From: CAINVV01 sp964506325
GTDB taxonomy: Bacteria > Bacteroidota > Bacteroidia > Bacteroidales > Prolixibacteraceae
Direction of reading: 5' to 3'
NCBI GenBank assembly: GCA_964506325.1
Contig: CAZDLO010000020.1
Location: 1-45,049 of the forward strand
Length of the DNA: 45,049 nt
Shown in pieces: positions 16,400-25,105 of this stretch. Below the pieces are notes generated by a model, which was not told the DNA's origin, made no database searches, and worked only from the letters and a program-made list of their open reading frames with translations. Each line of letters opens with the position of its first letter. The first letter of the stretch is position 1. The translations under genes and the position numbers were made by a program.

Positions 16400-18514
16400 A
16401 TGAAAAAAATCATGTCATTACTGGTGTCCACCTCAATGATTTTGTGTTCCTTACAAGCAAAAGAACTTAACGGCACTGTGGCAGAAAACCCCCTGTTGAA
16501 ACCATTTAACACTCCATTCAAGGTTCCGCCATTCGGTGAAATCAAGTTAGTGCATTATATCCCGGCTATCGATGAAGGAATCAGGGCAAATCTTGCCGAA
16601 ATTGACGCCATTGTCAATAATCCTGCCGAGCCGGATTTTAAAAACACCATTCTCGCTTACGATACTGCCGGAGACTTGCTTTCTGTTGCTTCTCGCATAT
16701 TTTCCAATCTGAACGGTGCAAATACCAATCCTGAGATGCAGAAACTTGCACGGATAATTACTCCAAAACTGACCAGGCACCGGGACAACATCTCTCTGAA
16801 CCCAGGCCTCTTTAAGAGGATTAAGACAGTCTATAAGCAAAGAAACTCAATGGAATTAGATGCCCAGCAAATCAGGGTCGTTGAAAAATACTACAGGGAC
16901 TTCGAACGAAACGGGGCGAATTTATCTTCCGAAGACCAAAAAAAATTGAGGCAGCTGAACGAAGAAATCTCCAAAAATGTTCTCCTATTCGGGGAAAACC
17001 TGCTTGCTGAGACTAACAAGAATTTCAAACTTACCGTTGAGAAGAAAGAGGATCTTTCCGGGCTGCCTTCTGACGTAATCGAAGCAGCAGCCATCGAAGC
17101 AAAAAAGGACAGTCTTCCCGGGAAATGGGTCTTCACACTTGCTAAGCCAAGCATGTTGCCATTTCTTCAATATGCCGATAAGCGAGAACTACGCGAGAAA
17201 CTTTACCGCGGGTATTTTATGCGATGTGACTACGACAACAAATTCGACAACAAAGTGCTGATCACGGAATTGGTACGGCTAAGGGATGAGAAGGCAAAAT
17301 TACTTGGCTTTAAAAATTATGCATCCTATGTTATTGCTGAGAACATGGCCAAAACGCCGGAAGTTGTTTACCAGTTCCTGGATAAATTATGGGTTCCTGC
17401 ACTTGCAAAAGCAAAAACTGAACGTGATGACATGAATTCCCTAATTGACGGGGAAGGCGGAAAATTCAAGCTGCAATCCTGGGATTGGTGGTATTACTCT
17501 GAGAAAATCCGAAAAGCCAGGTATAACCTGGATGAAGCTGAGCTGAAACCATATTTTTCTTTGGACAATGTCCAGAAAGGCATGTTTTATGTTGCCAACA
17601 GGCTCTATGGCATCACCTTCGAGAAAAGGAATGATTTACCGGTTTATCATCCTGAGGTCGTAGCATATGAAGTTAAAGACAAGGACAATTCTCATCTTGC
17701 GGTACTATACATGGACTTTCACCCCAGGGACGGGAAAAGAGTCGGAGCCTGGTGTACAGGTTACGGCAGCAGGCAATACAGGAATGGAAAGAAAATTGAT
17801 CCTGTAATTTCCATGGTAATGAATTTTACAAGGCCAACCGGAAATTCCCCTGCCCTTCTGAGTTTTGAAGAGACAGAAACCGCATTTCACGAATTTGGGC
17901 ACGCGTTGCACAGTGTTTTTGCGGATGGGCTTTACGACCGTACCTCCCGTGATGTGCCTCGTGATTTCGTGGAACTTCCTTCACAAATAATTGAGAATTG
18001 GGCTTCCGAACCGCAAGTACTAAAAGCCTATGCGAAACACTACCAGACAGGGAAAGACATCCCGGAAGATTTGATTGCCAAGCTAGAGAAAAACAGCAAG
18101 TTCAACCAGGGATTTACGTTGGTAGAACTTCTGGCGGCCTCCATACTTGATATGGATTATAATACTGTTACCAATCCTCAGATTGATGATATCCGATTAT
18201 TTGAGAAAAAATCAATGGAGAAAATCGGATTAATTGATGAAATATTGCCCAGGTATCGAAGTCCTTACTTTCAGCATTCATTCAGCGGCGGTTATACGGC
18301 AGGGTACTACGTCTATATCTGGGCCCAGGTACTGGATGCAGATGCATATGACGCTTTCAAATCGTCCGGAGATATTTTCAACCCTGAGCTGGCTGCCAGA
18401 TTCCGTGAGCTTCTGACCAAATGCGGATCGGATGAAGGAATGGCTATATACCAGAAATTCAGAGGCAAAGATCCGGATATCACACCTTTGTTAAAAAGGT
18501 TGGGGTTACAATAG
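16400..18514 (+). CDS. dcp: M3 family peptidyl-dipeptidase, Dcp-like (704 aa)
   Basis: This is a zinc metallopeptidase of the thimet/Dcp family. The catalytic motif HEFGH sits at residues 497-501 within ETAFHEFGHALHSVFA, and the third ligand glutamate lies downstream in the IIENWASEP segment. The ~680-residue mature part has the usual length. An N-terminal signal peptide (MKKIMSLLVSTSMILCSLQA) predicts export, so it probably trims C-terminal dipeptides from peptides in the periplasm; bacterial Dcp enzymes occur both exported and cytoplasmic. It is followed closely by the DUF151 gene, which has its own -7 element starting 12 bases after the stop. Product is certain; the gene symbol rests on family resemblance. 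Confidence 0.93.
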   Translation: MKKIMSLLVSTSMILCSLQAKELNGTVAENPLLKPFNTPFKVPPFGEIKLVHYIPAIDEGIRANLAEIDAIVNNPAEPDFKNTILAYDTAGDLLSVASRIFSNLNGANTNPEMQKLARIITPKLTRHRDNISLNPGLFKRIKTVYKQRNSMELDAQQIRVVEKYYRDFERNGANLSSEDQKKLRQLNEEISKNVLLFGENLLAETNKNFKLTVEKKEDLSGLPSDVIEAAAIEAKKDSLPGKWVFTLAKPSMLPFLQYADKRELREKLYRGYFMRCDYDNKFDNKVLITELVRLRDEKAKLLGFKNYASYVIAENMAKTPEVVYQFLDKLWVPALAKAKTERDDMNSLIDGEGGKFKLQSWDWWYYSEKIRKARYNLDEAELKPYFSLDNVQKGMFYVANRLYGITFEKRNDLPVYHPEVVAYEVKDKDNSHLAVLYMDFHPRDGKRVGAWCTGYGSRQYRNGKKIDPVISMVMNFTRPTGNSPALLSFEETETAFHEFGHALHSVFADGLYDRTSRDVPRDFVELPSQIIENWASEPQVLKAYAKHYQTGKDIPEDLIAKLEKNSKFNQGFTLVELLAASILDMDYNTVTNPQIDDIRLFEKKSMEKIGLIDEILPRYRSPYFQHSFSGGYTAGYYVYIWAQVLDADAYDAFKSSGDIFNPELAARFRELLTKCGSDEGMAIYQKFRGKDPDITPLLKRLGLQ

Positions 18515-18525
18515 CACAAAAAATA

Positions 18526-18533
18526 TATCTTTG
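18526..18533 (+). promoter_or_regulatory. Bacteroidetes -7 promoter element (TATCTTTG) for the DUF151-thyA-folA operon
   Basis: TATCTTTG matches TAnnTTTG and ends 50 bases before the ATG at 18584. A TTG at 18500-18502 lies about 23 bases upstream as a possible weak -33 element. Confidence 0.55.
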
Positions 18534-18583
18534 CGAAAGAACATTCAACTTTCTTCAGAACTTCTAACCTGCTTACAAAAAGC

Positions 18584-19189
18584 ATGAAAAAAATCAGATT
18601 GAAAATTCTCGGGCTCTCTTACAGCCAGGATCAGTCAGGTGCCTATGCACTTGTATTGGCTGAAACGGATGGAACCCGTCGGATTCCAATCATCATCGGC
18701 GCAGTTGAGGCCCAGGCAATAGCAATTAACCTGGAGGGACTGAAACCCCCTCGTCCCCTTACCCATGATCTTTTTACAACGGTCCTTTCCACCTTCAATA
18801 TACATATCACGGAAGTATTTATTCATTCTTTTGAAGAAGGAATTTTCTTTGCAGAGATGAAGATGACCAGCGACAAGGGAAATTTCAACATTGATTCCAG
18901 AACTTCCGACGCAATTGCCCTCGCACTGCGCTGCAGTTGTCCTATCTATACCACGGAAGAGGTTATGACCCAGACCGGCATCATTATAGATTTTGAAGAC
19001 TCAGAAGAAGATAAATCGCTGGAAGAAGAGTCTGACGATCATTCCATCTACGATGAATTCACACTTGATGAGCTGAACGAAATGCTCGACAAAGCCATTA
19101 ACAATGAGGAATATGAAAAAGCTTCGGTAATAAGGGACGAGATCAGTAAAAGAAGCGATTCAGAAAACAAATCAACAGAGAATAAATAA
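18584..19189 (+). CDS. Bifunctional nuclease family protein (DUF151) with UVR domain (201 aa)
   Basis: Two parts are visible. Residues 1-135 form the DUF151/bifunctional nuclease domain (LKILGLSYSQ, RIPIIIGAVEAQAIAI, SRTSDAIALALR). An acidic linker (EDSEEDKSLEEESDD) follows, and a C-terminal UVR-like helix pair (LDELNEMLDKAINNEEYEKASVIRDEI, in two stretches, about 160-190) resembles the UvrB/UvrC interaction motif. DUF151 members have been reported to have RNase and DNase activity in a few organisms; the UVR part hints at nucleotide excision repair or a related protein contact. thyA starts four bases after its stop codon, so the two are in one operon. The exact role is inferred only. Confidence 0.88.
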   Translation: MKKIRLKILGLSYSQDQSGAYALVLAETDGTRRIPIIIGAVEAQAIAINLEGLKPPRPLTHDLFTTVLSTFNIHITEVFIHSFEEGIFFAEMKMTSDKGNFNIDSRTSDAIALALRCSCPIYTTEEVMTQTGIIIDFEDSEEDKSLEEESDDHSIYDEFTLDELNEMLDKAINNEEYEKASVIRDEISKRSDSENKSTENK

Positions 19190-19193
19190 TCCA

Positions 19194-19988
19194 ATGCGAC
19201 AATATCTTGACTTGTTGAATCACCTGCTGGAAACGGGCAGTGAACGATCCGACCGTACAGGGACAGGAACGATTAGCCAGTTTGGTTACCAGATGCGTTT
19301 CAACCTCGCCGAAGGCTTCCCTGTTATCACTACAAAAAAACTTCACCTGAAATCAATTATTTATGAACTCTTATGGTTTCTCAACGGAGACACCAACGTT
19401 AAGTACCTTCAGGAAAATGGGGTGAAAATCTGGAACGAATGGGCAGGTGAAGACGGAGAACTGGGGCCGGTATATGGTCACCAATGGCGTTCTTGGTCTG
19501 CCTCTGACGGCAGAACTATAGATCAGATTTCCCAGCTCATCAACATGATCAAAAAAAATCCATCTTCACGCAGGTTAATTGTGAGTGCCTGGAATGTAGG
19601 CGATATTGATAAAATGAAGCTTCCTCCATGTCACCTTCTATTTCAGTTCTATGTCAACAATGGGAAGTTGTCCTGTCAGCTTTACCAGCGAAGTGCTGAT
19701 GTGTTCCTTGGGGTGCCATTTAATATCGCCTCCTATGCCTTGCTAACAATGATGGTTGCACAGGTTACCGGCCTTCAGCCCGGTGATTTTGTACATACTT
19801 TTGGGGACACTCATATTTACAATAACCATTTGGACCAGGTCCGGACACAATTGGCCCGCGAGCCTTTCCCCCTTCCGCAAATGAAGATCAATCCGGAGGT
19901 AAAGAGCATTTTCGAATTTCAATATTCTGACTTTGAACTCATTAATTACCAGGCTCATCCGCATATTAAAGGCGATGTTTCAGTGTAG
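19194..19988 (+). CDS. thyA: Thymidylate synthase
   Basis: ThyA methylates dUMP to dTMP using methylenetetrahydrofolate, producing dihydrofolate. The 264-residue length is the same as the E. coli enzyme. The catalytic cysteine is C146 in LPPCHLLFQFYV. Other signatures are RTGTGTISQFGYQMRF near the N-terminus, QRSADVFLGVPFNIASYALL (dUMP and folate site) and the closing HPHIKGDVSV; the last residue is usually alanine-isoleucine or valine in the family. It starts four bases after the DUF151 gene, and folA follows after 50 bases, so the product dihydrofolate is recycled by its neighbour. Confidence 0.98.
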   Translation: MRQYLDLLNHLLETGSERSDRTGTGTISQFGYQMRFNLAEGFPVITTKKLHLKSIIYELLWFLNGDTNVKYLQENGVKIWNEWAGEDGELGPVYGHQWRSWSASDGRTIDQISQLINMIKKNPSSRRLIVSAWNVGDIDKMKLPPCHLLFQFYVNNGKLSCQLYQRSADVFLGVPFNIASYALLTMMVAQVTGLQPGDFVHTFGDTHIYNNHLDQVRTQLAREPFPLPQMKINPEVKSIFEFQYSDFELINYQAHPHIKGDVSV

Positions 19989-20038
19989 TACCCAAGGCTT
20001 AACACATATCACCAGAAGATAACGAACACAAATTCAAA

Positions 20039-20533
20039 ATGATCCACTCCAACATTTCAATAATTGTGGCAATTGCGGAAAATTTTGCGATCGGATTAAA
20101 CAACCAGCTTTTGTTTCATCTGCCGGACGATCTGAAACGCTTCAAAAAAATAACAACAGGTAAAGCCCTGATTATGGGCAAACGGACATTGTATTCCCTT
20201 CCGAAAGCCCCACTTCCCAACAGAAGAAATATAGTTGTAACTGATATTCCAGGTGAAACCTTTCCTGGCTGCGAATCCGCCTATTCCATCGATGAGGCGA
20301 TAAAAATGGCAGAAAATGAACCGGAGGCATTTATTATAGGTGGTGGTATGATTTACAGGCAATTTTATCCGCTAGCCGGAAAATTATACCTCACACTTGT
20401 TCACGAGGAGATGAAGGCAGATACATTTTTCCCGGTCATCAATTACGCTGAGTGGGTAGAAACGGGCAGGGAAGATTTATTCGATGAACAGAATGGATTC
20501 TCATATTCCTACCTGGATCTGGTAAGAAAATAA
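20039..20533 (+). CDS. folA: Dihydrofolate reductase
   Basis: FolA reduces dihydrofolate to tetrahydrofolate with NADPH. The 164-residue chain shows ISIIVAIAENFAIGLNNQLLF split by no gaps, the active-site acidic residue D31 in HLPDDLKRF, the NADPH segment ALIMGKRTLYSLP, and FIIGGGMIYRQF. The tryptophan common in the Met20 loop (LPW) is replaced by phenylalanine (LLFHLP). It is the third gene of the DUF151-thyA-folA operon, 50 bases after thyA. The pairing is functionally obligatory because ThyA consumes reduced folate. No terminator is obvious downstream. Confidence 0.97.
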   Translation: MIHSNISIIVAIAENFAIGLNNQLLFHLPDDLKRFKKITTGKALIMGKRTLYSLPKAPLPNRRNIVVTDIPGETFPGCESAYSIDEAIKMAENEPEAFIIGGGMIYRQFYPLAGKLYLTLVHEEMKADTFFPVINYAEWVETGREDLFDEQNGFSYSYLDLVRK

Positions 20534-20626
20534 TTGTTAAATCTAAATTAACAGTCTGGCAAATTCCTGACTTGCTTAAAAAACAATAAGTATCTGTTAT
20601 TCAATGAATTGAAATAATCATTTACC

Positions 20627-21301
20627 TCAATCGTCTAAAACAAGCATCTTGCCAAGATTATCAAACCTGTTGCTGTAATCCTGGATAGATGTTCTGATTA
20701 CATGCAACGCTTCTTCCCTGTCGTACACTGCTTCAATGATTGTATTTCCCTCTTCCCCGGGGATATCCTTATACGTGAGGAAATAGTGTCGCAGACGTGT
20801 GATAATGTGCTTTGGGACATCGTCCAATGACTGAAAATGCCCATAAACAAAATCATTGTTCAGGACAGCAATAATTTTATCGTCTGCCTCATCACCGTCA
20901 ATCATCCTTAATCCGCCAATTGGTTTGGCTGTCACAAGAATGTCTCCGTGGTGAATGGATTTTTCTGTCAGCACAACGATATCGATAGGGTCACCGTCGC
21001 CCTTTATTCCTTTCTTGCCTGTCTTCTTGGAACATAAATCACCTACCAGTTTTCCGCAATAAGTCTGGGGAATAAAACCATACAAGGCAGGACAAACATT
21101 TGAAAATTGTTGTGGACGGTCTATCTTTAGGTAACCGGTATCTTTGTCAACTTCATATTTTACTGTATCGGTAGGTACAACCTCAATAAAAGCTGTCACC
21201 TTTTCAGGAGCGTGATCTCCAATATGAACGCCATGCCAGGGATGTGATTTGTAACGAAGACCCATCAGGCGGCCAATCGGGTCTGAGAATTTGTCTGCCA
21301 T
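20627..21301 (-). CDS. ppa: Inorganic pyrophosphatase, family I (224 aa)
   Basis: This soluble enzyme hydrolyses pyrophosphate and so drives biosynthetic reactions. The family I signature DGDPIDIVVLTE holds the magnesium-binding aspartates. Further conserved parts are VKYEVDKDTGYLKIDR, YGFIPQTYCG and the IGGLRMIDGDEADDKIIAV stretch. At 224 residues it is longer than E. coli Ppa (about 176), with extra sequence at both ends. It ends convergently with folA, and a TAnnTTTG element lies on the minus strand 33-40 bases upstream of its ATG (21334-21341). Confidence 0.95.
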   Translation of the reverse strand: MADKFSDPIGRLMGLRYKSHPWHGVHIGDHAPEKVTAFIEVVPTDTVKYEVDKDTGYLKIDRPQQFSNVCPALYGFIPQTYCGKLVGDLCSKKTGKKGIKGDGDPIDIVVLTEKSIHHGDILVTAKPIGGLRMIDGDEADDKIIAVLNNDFVYGHFQSLDDVPKHIITRLRHYFLTYKDIPGEEGNTIIEAVYDREEALHVIRTSIQDYSNRFDNLGKMLVLDD

Positions 21302-21333
21302 AACTCATTTTTTTTCTTATTACAAGTATACCC

Positions 21334-21341
21334 CAAATTTA
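21334..21341 (-). promoter_or_regulatory. Bacteroidetes -7 promoter element (TAAATTTG) for ppa
   Basis: Minus-strand TAAATTTG matches TAnnTTTG and lies 33 bases upstream of the ppa start codon. It falls between the ppa start and the end of comM, supporting separate transcription of ppa. Confidence 0.5.
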
Positions 21342-21362
21342 GGTCAATTGCAAATTGTTGTT

Positions 21363-22898
21363 TTAGGTTCCCCAGCCTTCTCGGTCAAGGCTTCGGTACT
21401 GTATCGCTTCGCCAAGGTGATCCGGACTGATATTTTCCGTTCCCTCAAGGTCTGCGATGGTTCTGGCGACTTTCAGTATCCGGTCATAGGCTCTTGCAGA
21501 AAGACCAAGTCTCTCCATGGCATTTTTTAGAATCACTTCACCGGTGCGGTCTGGCATACAATAAAGATGCAAAAGCCTGGTATTCATCTGCGCATTGCAA
21601 TGAATACCTGCCTCCTCAAAACGGAGTCTCTGGATTTCCCTGGCCTTTACGACACGGTCACGTATAACCTCTGAGGATTCTCCCGAACTCAGTTCGGAGA
21701 GTTTGTTGAAAGGAACAGGCACCACCTCCAAATGAATATCAATCCGGTCGAGCAAAGGACCTGAAATACGATTCAGGTATTTTCGGACAACTCCCGGTCC
21801 GCAAACGCAAGATTTTGAGGGATGATTATAAAAGCCGCAAGGACAAGGGTTCATCGAACAAATAAGCATGCATGCTGCAGGGTACTCAACTGAACATTTA
21901 GCCCTGGAAACAGTAATTGTCCTATCTTCGAGTGGCTGACGCATTACTTCCAGAACTGAGCGTTTGAATTCCGGCAGCTCATCAAGGAACAATACACCAT
22001 TGTGTGAAAGTGAAATTTCCCCCGGTTGGGGATTTGTTCCACCACCAACCAATGCGGCATCAGAGATGGTATGGTGTGGGCTTCTGAATGGCCTTCGGAT
22101 CATCAGTGATGTTTCAGGCTCTATCTTTCCGGCTACTGAATGAATTTTAGTTGTTTCAAGTGCCTCTCTAAGGGTAAACGGGGGTAGAATCGTAGGTATC
22201 CTTTTCGCCAGCATTGTCTTCCCAGCACCTGGAGGACCAATCATAATCAGATTATGACCACCGGCTGCTGCTATTTCCAGTGCTCTTTTTACATTTTCCT
22301 GCCCTTTGACTTCCGAAAAATCGACTTCAAACTTGGTTTTACTGGAGTTAAATTCTTCGCGGGTGTCGATGACCGTCTGTTTAAGTGGAACTGCAGAATC
22401 AAAAAAATCAATAACTTCCCGTATATTATCAACACCGAAAATTTTAATTTTATCCACAACTGCCGCCTCTTTTGCATTCTTAATAGGCACGATTAATCCC
22501 TCAAAACCCTCCTCCCTTGCTTTGATTGCGATAGGAAGAACACCTTTGATGGGCTGCAACCCTCCATCAAGGGAAAGTTCCCCCATCATTACAAATTTAC
22601 CGATTTCCACGGCAGCAATCTGTTCTGAGGCAGCCAGAATACCCATGGCAATCGGAAGATCATAGGCAGAACCCTCCTTGTGAATGTCTGCGGGTGCCAT
22701 GTTGATAACTATTTTTTTGCCGGGCAGTTTAAAACCATGAAAACGTAATGCCGCATCGATTCGCTGCTGGCTCTCCCGAACTGCCAGATCAGCCAGGCCA
22801 ACCATAAGAAACCGTATTCCTCTGGAAATATCAGTTTCAATCGTGATGGTGGTCGCATCAATGCCATGAACTGCGCTGCCATAAGTCTTTACGAGCAT
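21363..22898 (-). CDS. comM: YifB/ComM-type Mg-chelatase-like AAA ATPase (511 aa)
   Basis: This member of the YifB family is related to ComM, a helicase that promotes branch migration during natural transformation in some proteobacteria. The N-terminal ~170 residues form the Lon-protease-like ChlI domain (GIRFLMVGLADLAVRESQQR region). The AAA core has Walker A GPPGAGKTML and Walker B VLFLDELPEF, and a C-terminal Mg-chelatase domain carries the cysteine-rich insert CPCGFYNHPSKSCVC, typical of the family. Length is normal. No competence genes flank it, so a transformation role in this organism is inference. It is divergent from mutL across 199 bases. Confidence 0.95.
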   Translation of the reverse strand: MLVKTYGSAVHGIDATTITIETDISRGIRFLMVGLADLAVRESQQRIDAALRFHGFKLPGKKIVINMAPADIHKEGSAYDLPIAMGILAASEQIAAVEIGKFVMMGELSLDGGLQPIKGVLPIAIKAREEGFEGLIVPIKNAKEAAVVDKIKIFGVDNIREVIDFFDSAVPLKQTVIDTREEFNSSKTKFEVDFSEVKGQENVKRALEIAAAGGHNLIMIGPPGAGKTMLAKRIPTILPPFTLREALETTKIHSVAGKIEPETSLMIRRPFRSPHHTISDAALVGGGTNPQPGEISLSHNGVLFLDELPEFKRSVLEVMRQPLEDRTITVSRAKCSVEYPAACMLICSMNPCPCGFYNHPSKSCVCGPGVVRKYLNRISGPLLDRIDIHLEVVPVPFNKLSELSSGESSEVIRDRVVKAREIQRLRFEEAGIHCNAQMNTRLLHLYCMPDRTGEVILKNAMERLGLSARAYDRILKVARTIADLEGTENISPDHLGEAIQYRSLDREGWGT

Positions 22899-23036
22899 AT
22901 TAAACCGGATTAGAGCTGTTGGATATTAATAAATTTACGGCAATTTCAGGAGAAAAGGAAATATTCCACCTTCAATCTGCCCAATCAGAATAAAGAAAGC
23001 ATGTATTGATATTTCGGGGACACCGAAATTTACCGT

Positions 23037-23044
23037 TATATTTG
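23037..23044 (+). promoter_or_regulatory. Bacteroidetes -7 promoter element (TATATTTG) for mutL
   Basis: TATATTTG matches TAnnTTTG and ends 53 bases before the GTG start of mutL. A near-match to the -33 element (TTTCG) lies about 20-25 bases upstream. Confidence 0.55.
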
Positions 23045-23097
23045 CAGGAGGAGATCTCTCCTTTATCGCATTCAATACAATTAGAAATTTTCAGCCC

Positions 23098-24966
23098 GTG
23101 TCAGACATTATTCATCTCCTTCCAGATTCTGTTGCCAACCAAATAGCTGCCGGTGAAGTTATTCAGCGACCAGCCTCTGTTGTAAAAGAGCTGATCGAAA
23201 ATGCCATCGATGCGGGGGGAGATACCATCATCATTAATATAAAAGACGCAGGTCGTACATTGATCCAGGTAACGGACAACGGGAAAGGAATGTCGCCGAC
23301 AGATGCCCGGATGTCCTTTGAAAGACACGCTACTTCAAAAATCAGGGACGCCAGCGACCTCTTCGTCATACGTACCATGGGATTCAGGGGGGAAGCACTG
23401 GCTTCAATTGCTTCTGTTGCTGATGTTGAACTGCGAACCCGTCAAAAGGGAGAGGAGCTTGGAACCTATCTGCATATTTTGGGATCAGTCTTTCAAAAGC
23501 AAATTGCTGACAGCTGCCCAGAAGGCTCAAACTTCTCGGTTAAAAACCTGTTTTTCAACGTACCTGCCCGGCGTAAATTTTTAAAGTCTAACAGCAGTGA
23601 GTTTAAAAATATTATTACTGAGATACACCGGATTGCCCTGGCCAACCCGGAATTAAATTTTTCGCTGTTTCACAACCAGTCTCCTGTATTCGAAATCCAA
23701 TCTGAAAACATCAGGAAACGGATCGTCAGCCTTTTCGGGAAAAGTATCAACCAAAGCCTCACGCCTGTCGATGTTGAAACAACGTTGATCAATGTTACCG
23801 GATTTATCGGGCAACCAAAATTTGCAAAAAAAGGCTTTGGTGAGCAATTCTTTTTTGTGAACGGACGGTTTATTAAGCATCCTTTCTTCCACCGCGCAGT
23901 AATGCATGCCTATGGCCGAATCTTACCTCCGGATTCCATTCCTTCCTATTTTCTCTATTTTGAAGTTGATCCGGCAACCATTGATATCAACATCCATCCC
24001 ACCAAAACTGAAATAAAATTTGAAGACGAACAAGCCCTCTGGCATATTATCAGTGCTTGTATAAGGGAATCTATCGGAAAATACAACCTGATGCCTGCTA
24101 TAGATTTTGACCAGAGCGGATCGATTGAAATTCCGTTGGCACCAGGAAGGGGAAGCAACATCGTTCCCCCGGAGATCGGCATTAATAGAAATTACAACCC
24201 GTTTCAACAGGAAAGGTACGATAACTTTCAGCATTACACAGAAAAAAACATTGTTCCTGATCAATGGGAAAAACTTTACCAGGGGATGGAAAGGAAAAGT
24301 CATCAGGATTGGTCAGCCGGAGGAGATTTTCAACCCGCCTTCGACCCGGAGAAAGATGAAGTCCTGCCTGTTTTCCCGGATGGCGAACCTCAACAATTTC
24401 AATCTTCAGGATTTCTCCAGCTAAAAAACAGGTATCTCCTTACTCCTGTCAAATCAGGACTAATGGTAGTAGATCAGAGAGAGGCACACACAAGAATTCT
24501 CTACGAAAATTTCATGCAGAATTTCAACACACATCAATCTGCAAGCCAGAAACAACTTTTTCCGCCCGTCCTGCAGTTAAATGCCGCTGATGCTGAAATA
24601 TTAAATGCTCTGCGGGACGAACTTCATGGGTTAGGTTTTGAAATCCGGCAAGAGGATGACTACAATTTTTACATCGAAGGAACCCCTGGAGTGCTGAGCC
24701 ATCTTGATGGCAAAGACTTGATTGAGAATATTATATCGTCCTTCCATGAGCGACCTGTTGATCTGATGGAAGAGATAAAATCCCAACTTGCGCTCGTTCT
24801 GGCTCAGTCATCATCCATTTCCTATGGTAATGCCTTAAAGCAGGAAGAGATGAGTGCTCTTTTTAACCAATTATTTGCCTGCAAATCTCCTGGCTACTCG
24901 CCGACAGGAAGGAAGATTATCTCAATCATCACTCTTGAGGACATGGAAAAACTCATCAAAGATTAG
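23098..24966 (+). CDS. mutL: DNA mismatch repair protein MutL
   Basis: MutL links mismatch recognition by MutS to strand removal. The N-terminal GHKL ATPase (about residues 1-330) is complete: IAAGEVIQRPASVVKELIEN, VTDNGKGM, RHATSKI and TMGFRGEALASI. A linker (about 340-430) and C-terminal dimerisation domain follow. The start is GTG at 23098, because no ATG lies upstream and residue 2 onward matches the family. The C-terminal endonuclease motif, canonically DQHAxxExxxxE, reads DQREAHTRILYE (459-470), losing H and the first E. The late ACx and CPHGRP motifs appear as FACKSP (C595) and SPTGRK (601-606). Nicking activity is therefore doubtful, although this may be normal for the lineage. Confidence 0.97.
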   Translation: MSDIIHLLPDSVANQIAAGEVIQRPASVVKELIENAIDAGGDTIIINIKDAGRTLIQVTDNGKGMSPTDARMSFERHATSKIRDASDLFVIRTMGFRGEALASIASVADVELRTRQKGEELGTYLHILGSVFQKQIADSCPEGSNFSVKNLFFNVPARRKFLKSNSSEFKNIITEIHRIALANPELNFSLFHNQSPVFEIQSENIRKRIVSLFGKSINQSLTPVDVETTLINVTGFIGQPKFAKKGFGEQFFFVNGRFIKHPFFHRAVMHAYGRILPPDSIPSYFLYFEVDPATIDINIHPTKTEIKFEDEQALWHIISACIRESIGKYNLMPAIDFDQSGSIEIPLAPGRGSNIVPPEIGINRNYNPFQQERYDNFQHYTEKNIVPDQWEKLYQGMERKSHQDWSAGGDFQPAFDPEKDEVLPVFPDGEPQQFQSSGFLQLKNRYLLTPVKSGLMVVDQREAHTRILYENFMQNFNTHQSASQKQLFPPVLQLNAADAEILNALRDELHGLGFEIRQEDDYNFYIEGTPGVLSHLDGKDLIENIISSFHERPVDLMEEIKSQLALVLAQSSSISYGNALKQEEMSALFNQLFACKSPGYSPTGRKIISIITLEDMEKLIKD

Positions 24967-25071
24967 GGTTATTTATCTGATAAAATTCTGTTTTTTTAGC
25001 CAGATAGAATACCGGCGTAATCATTTGCTGTTGGTTTAAGAATTTTCTTGCGGGTATTTCATCCGATTACT

Positions 25072-25079
25072 TATTTTTG
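25072..25079 (+). promoter_or_regulatory. Bacteroidetes promoter (-33 CTTG, -7 TATTTTTG) for the first rhomboid gene
   Basis: TATTTTTG matches TAnnTTTG, and CTTG at 25047-25050 lies 21 bases upstream, near the expected -33 spacing. It is the most complete two-part promoter seen in the window. The start codon is at 25106. Confidence 0.6.
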
Positions 25080-25105
25080 TAAAAATTGATATGTAAACTC
25101 ACGCC

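Noticed and set aside
24967..25020. TATCTG/CAGATA inverted repeat after mutL as a terminator
   Set aside because: The T-run lies in the loop rather than after the stem and the stem is short; not convincing.
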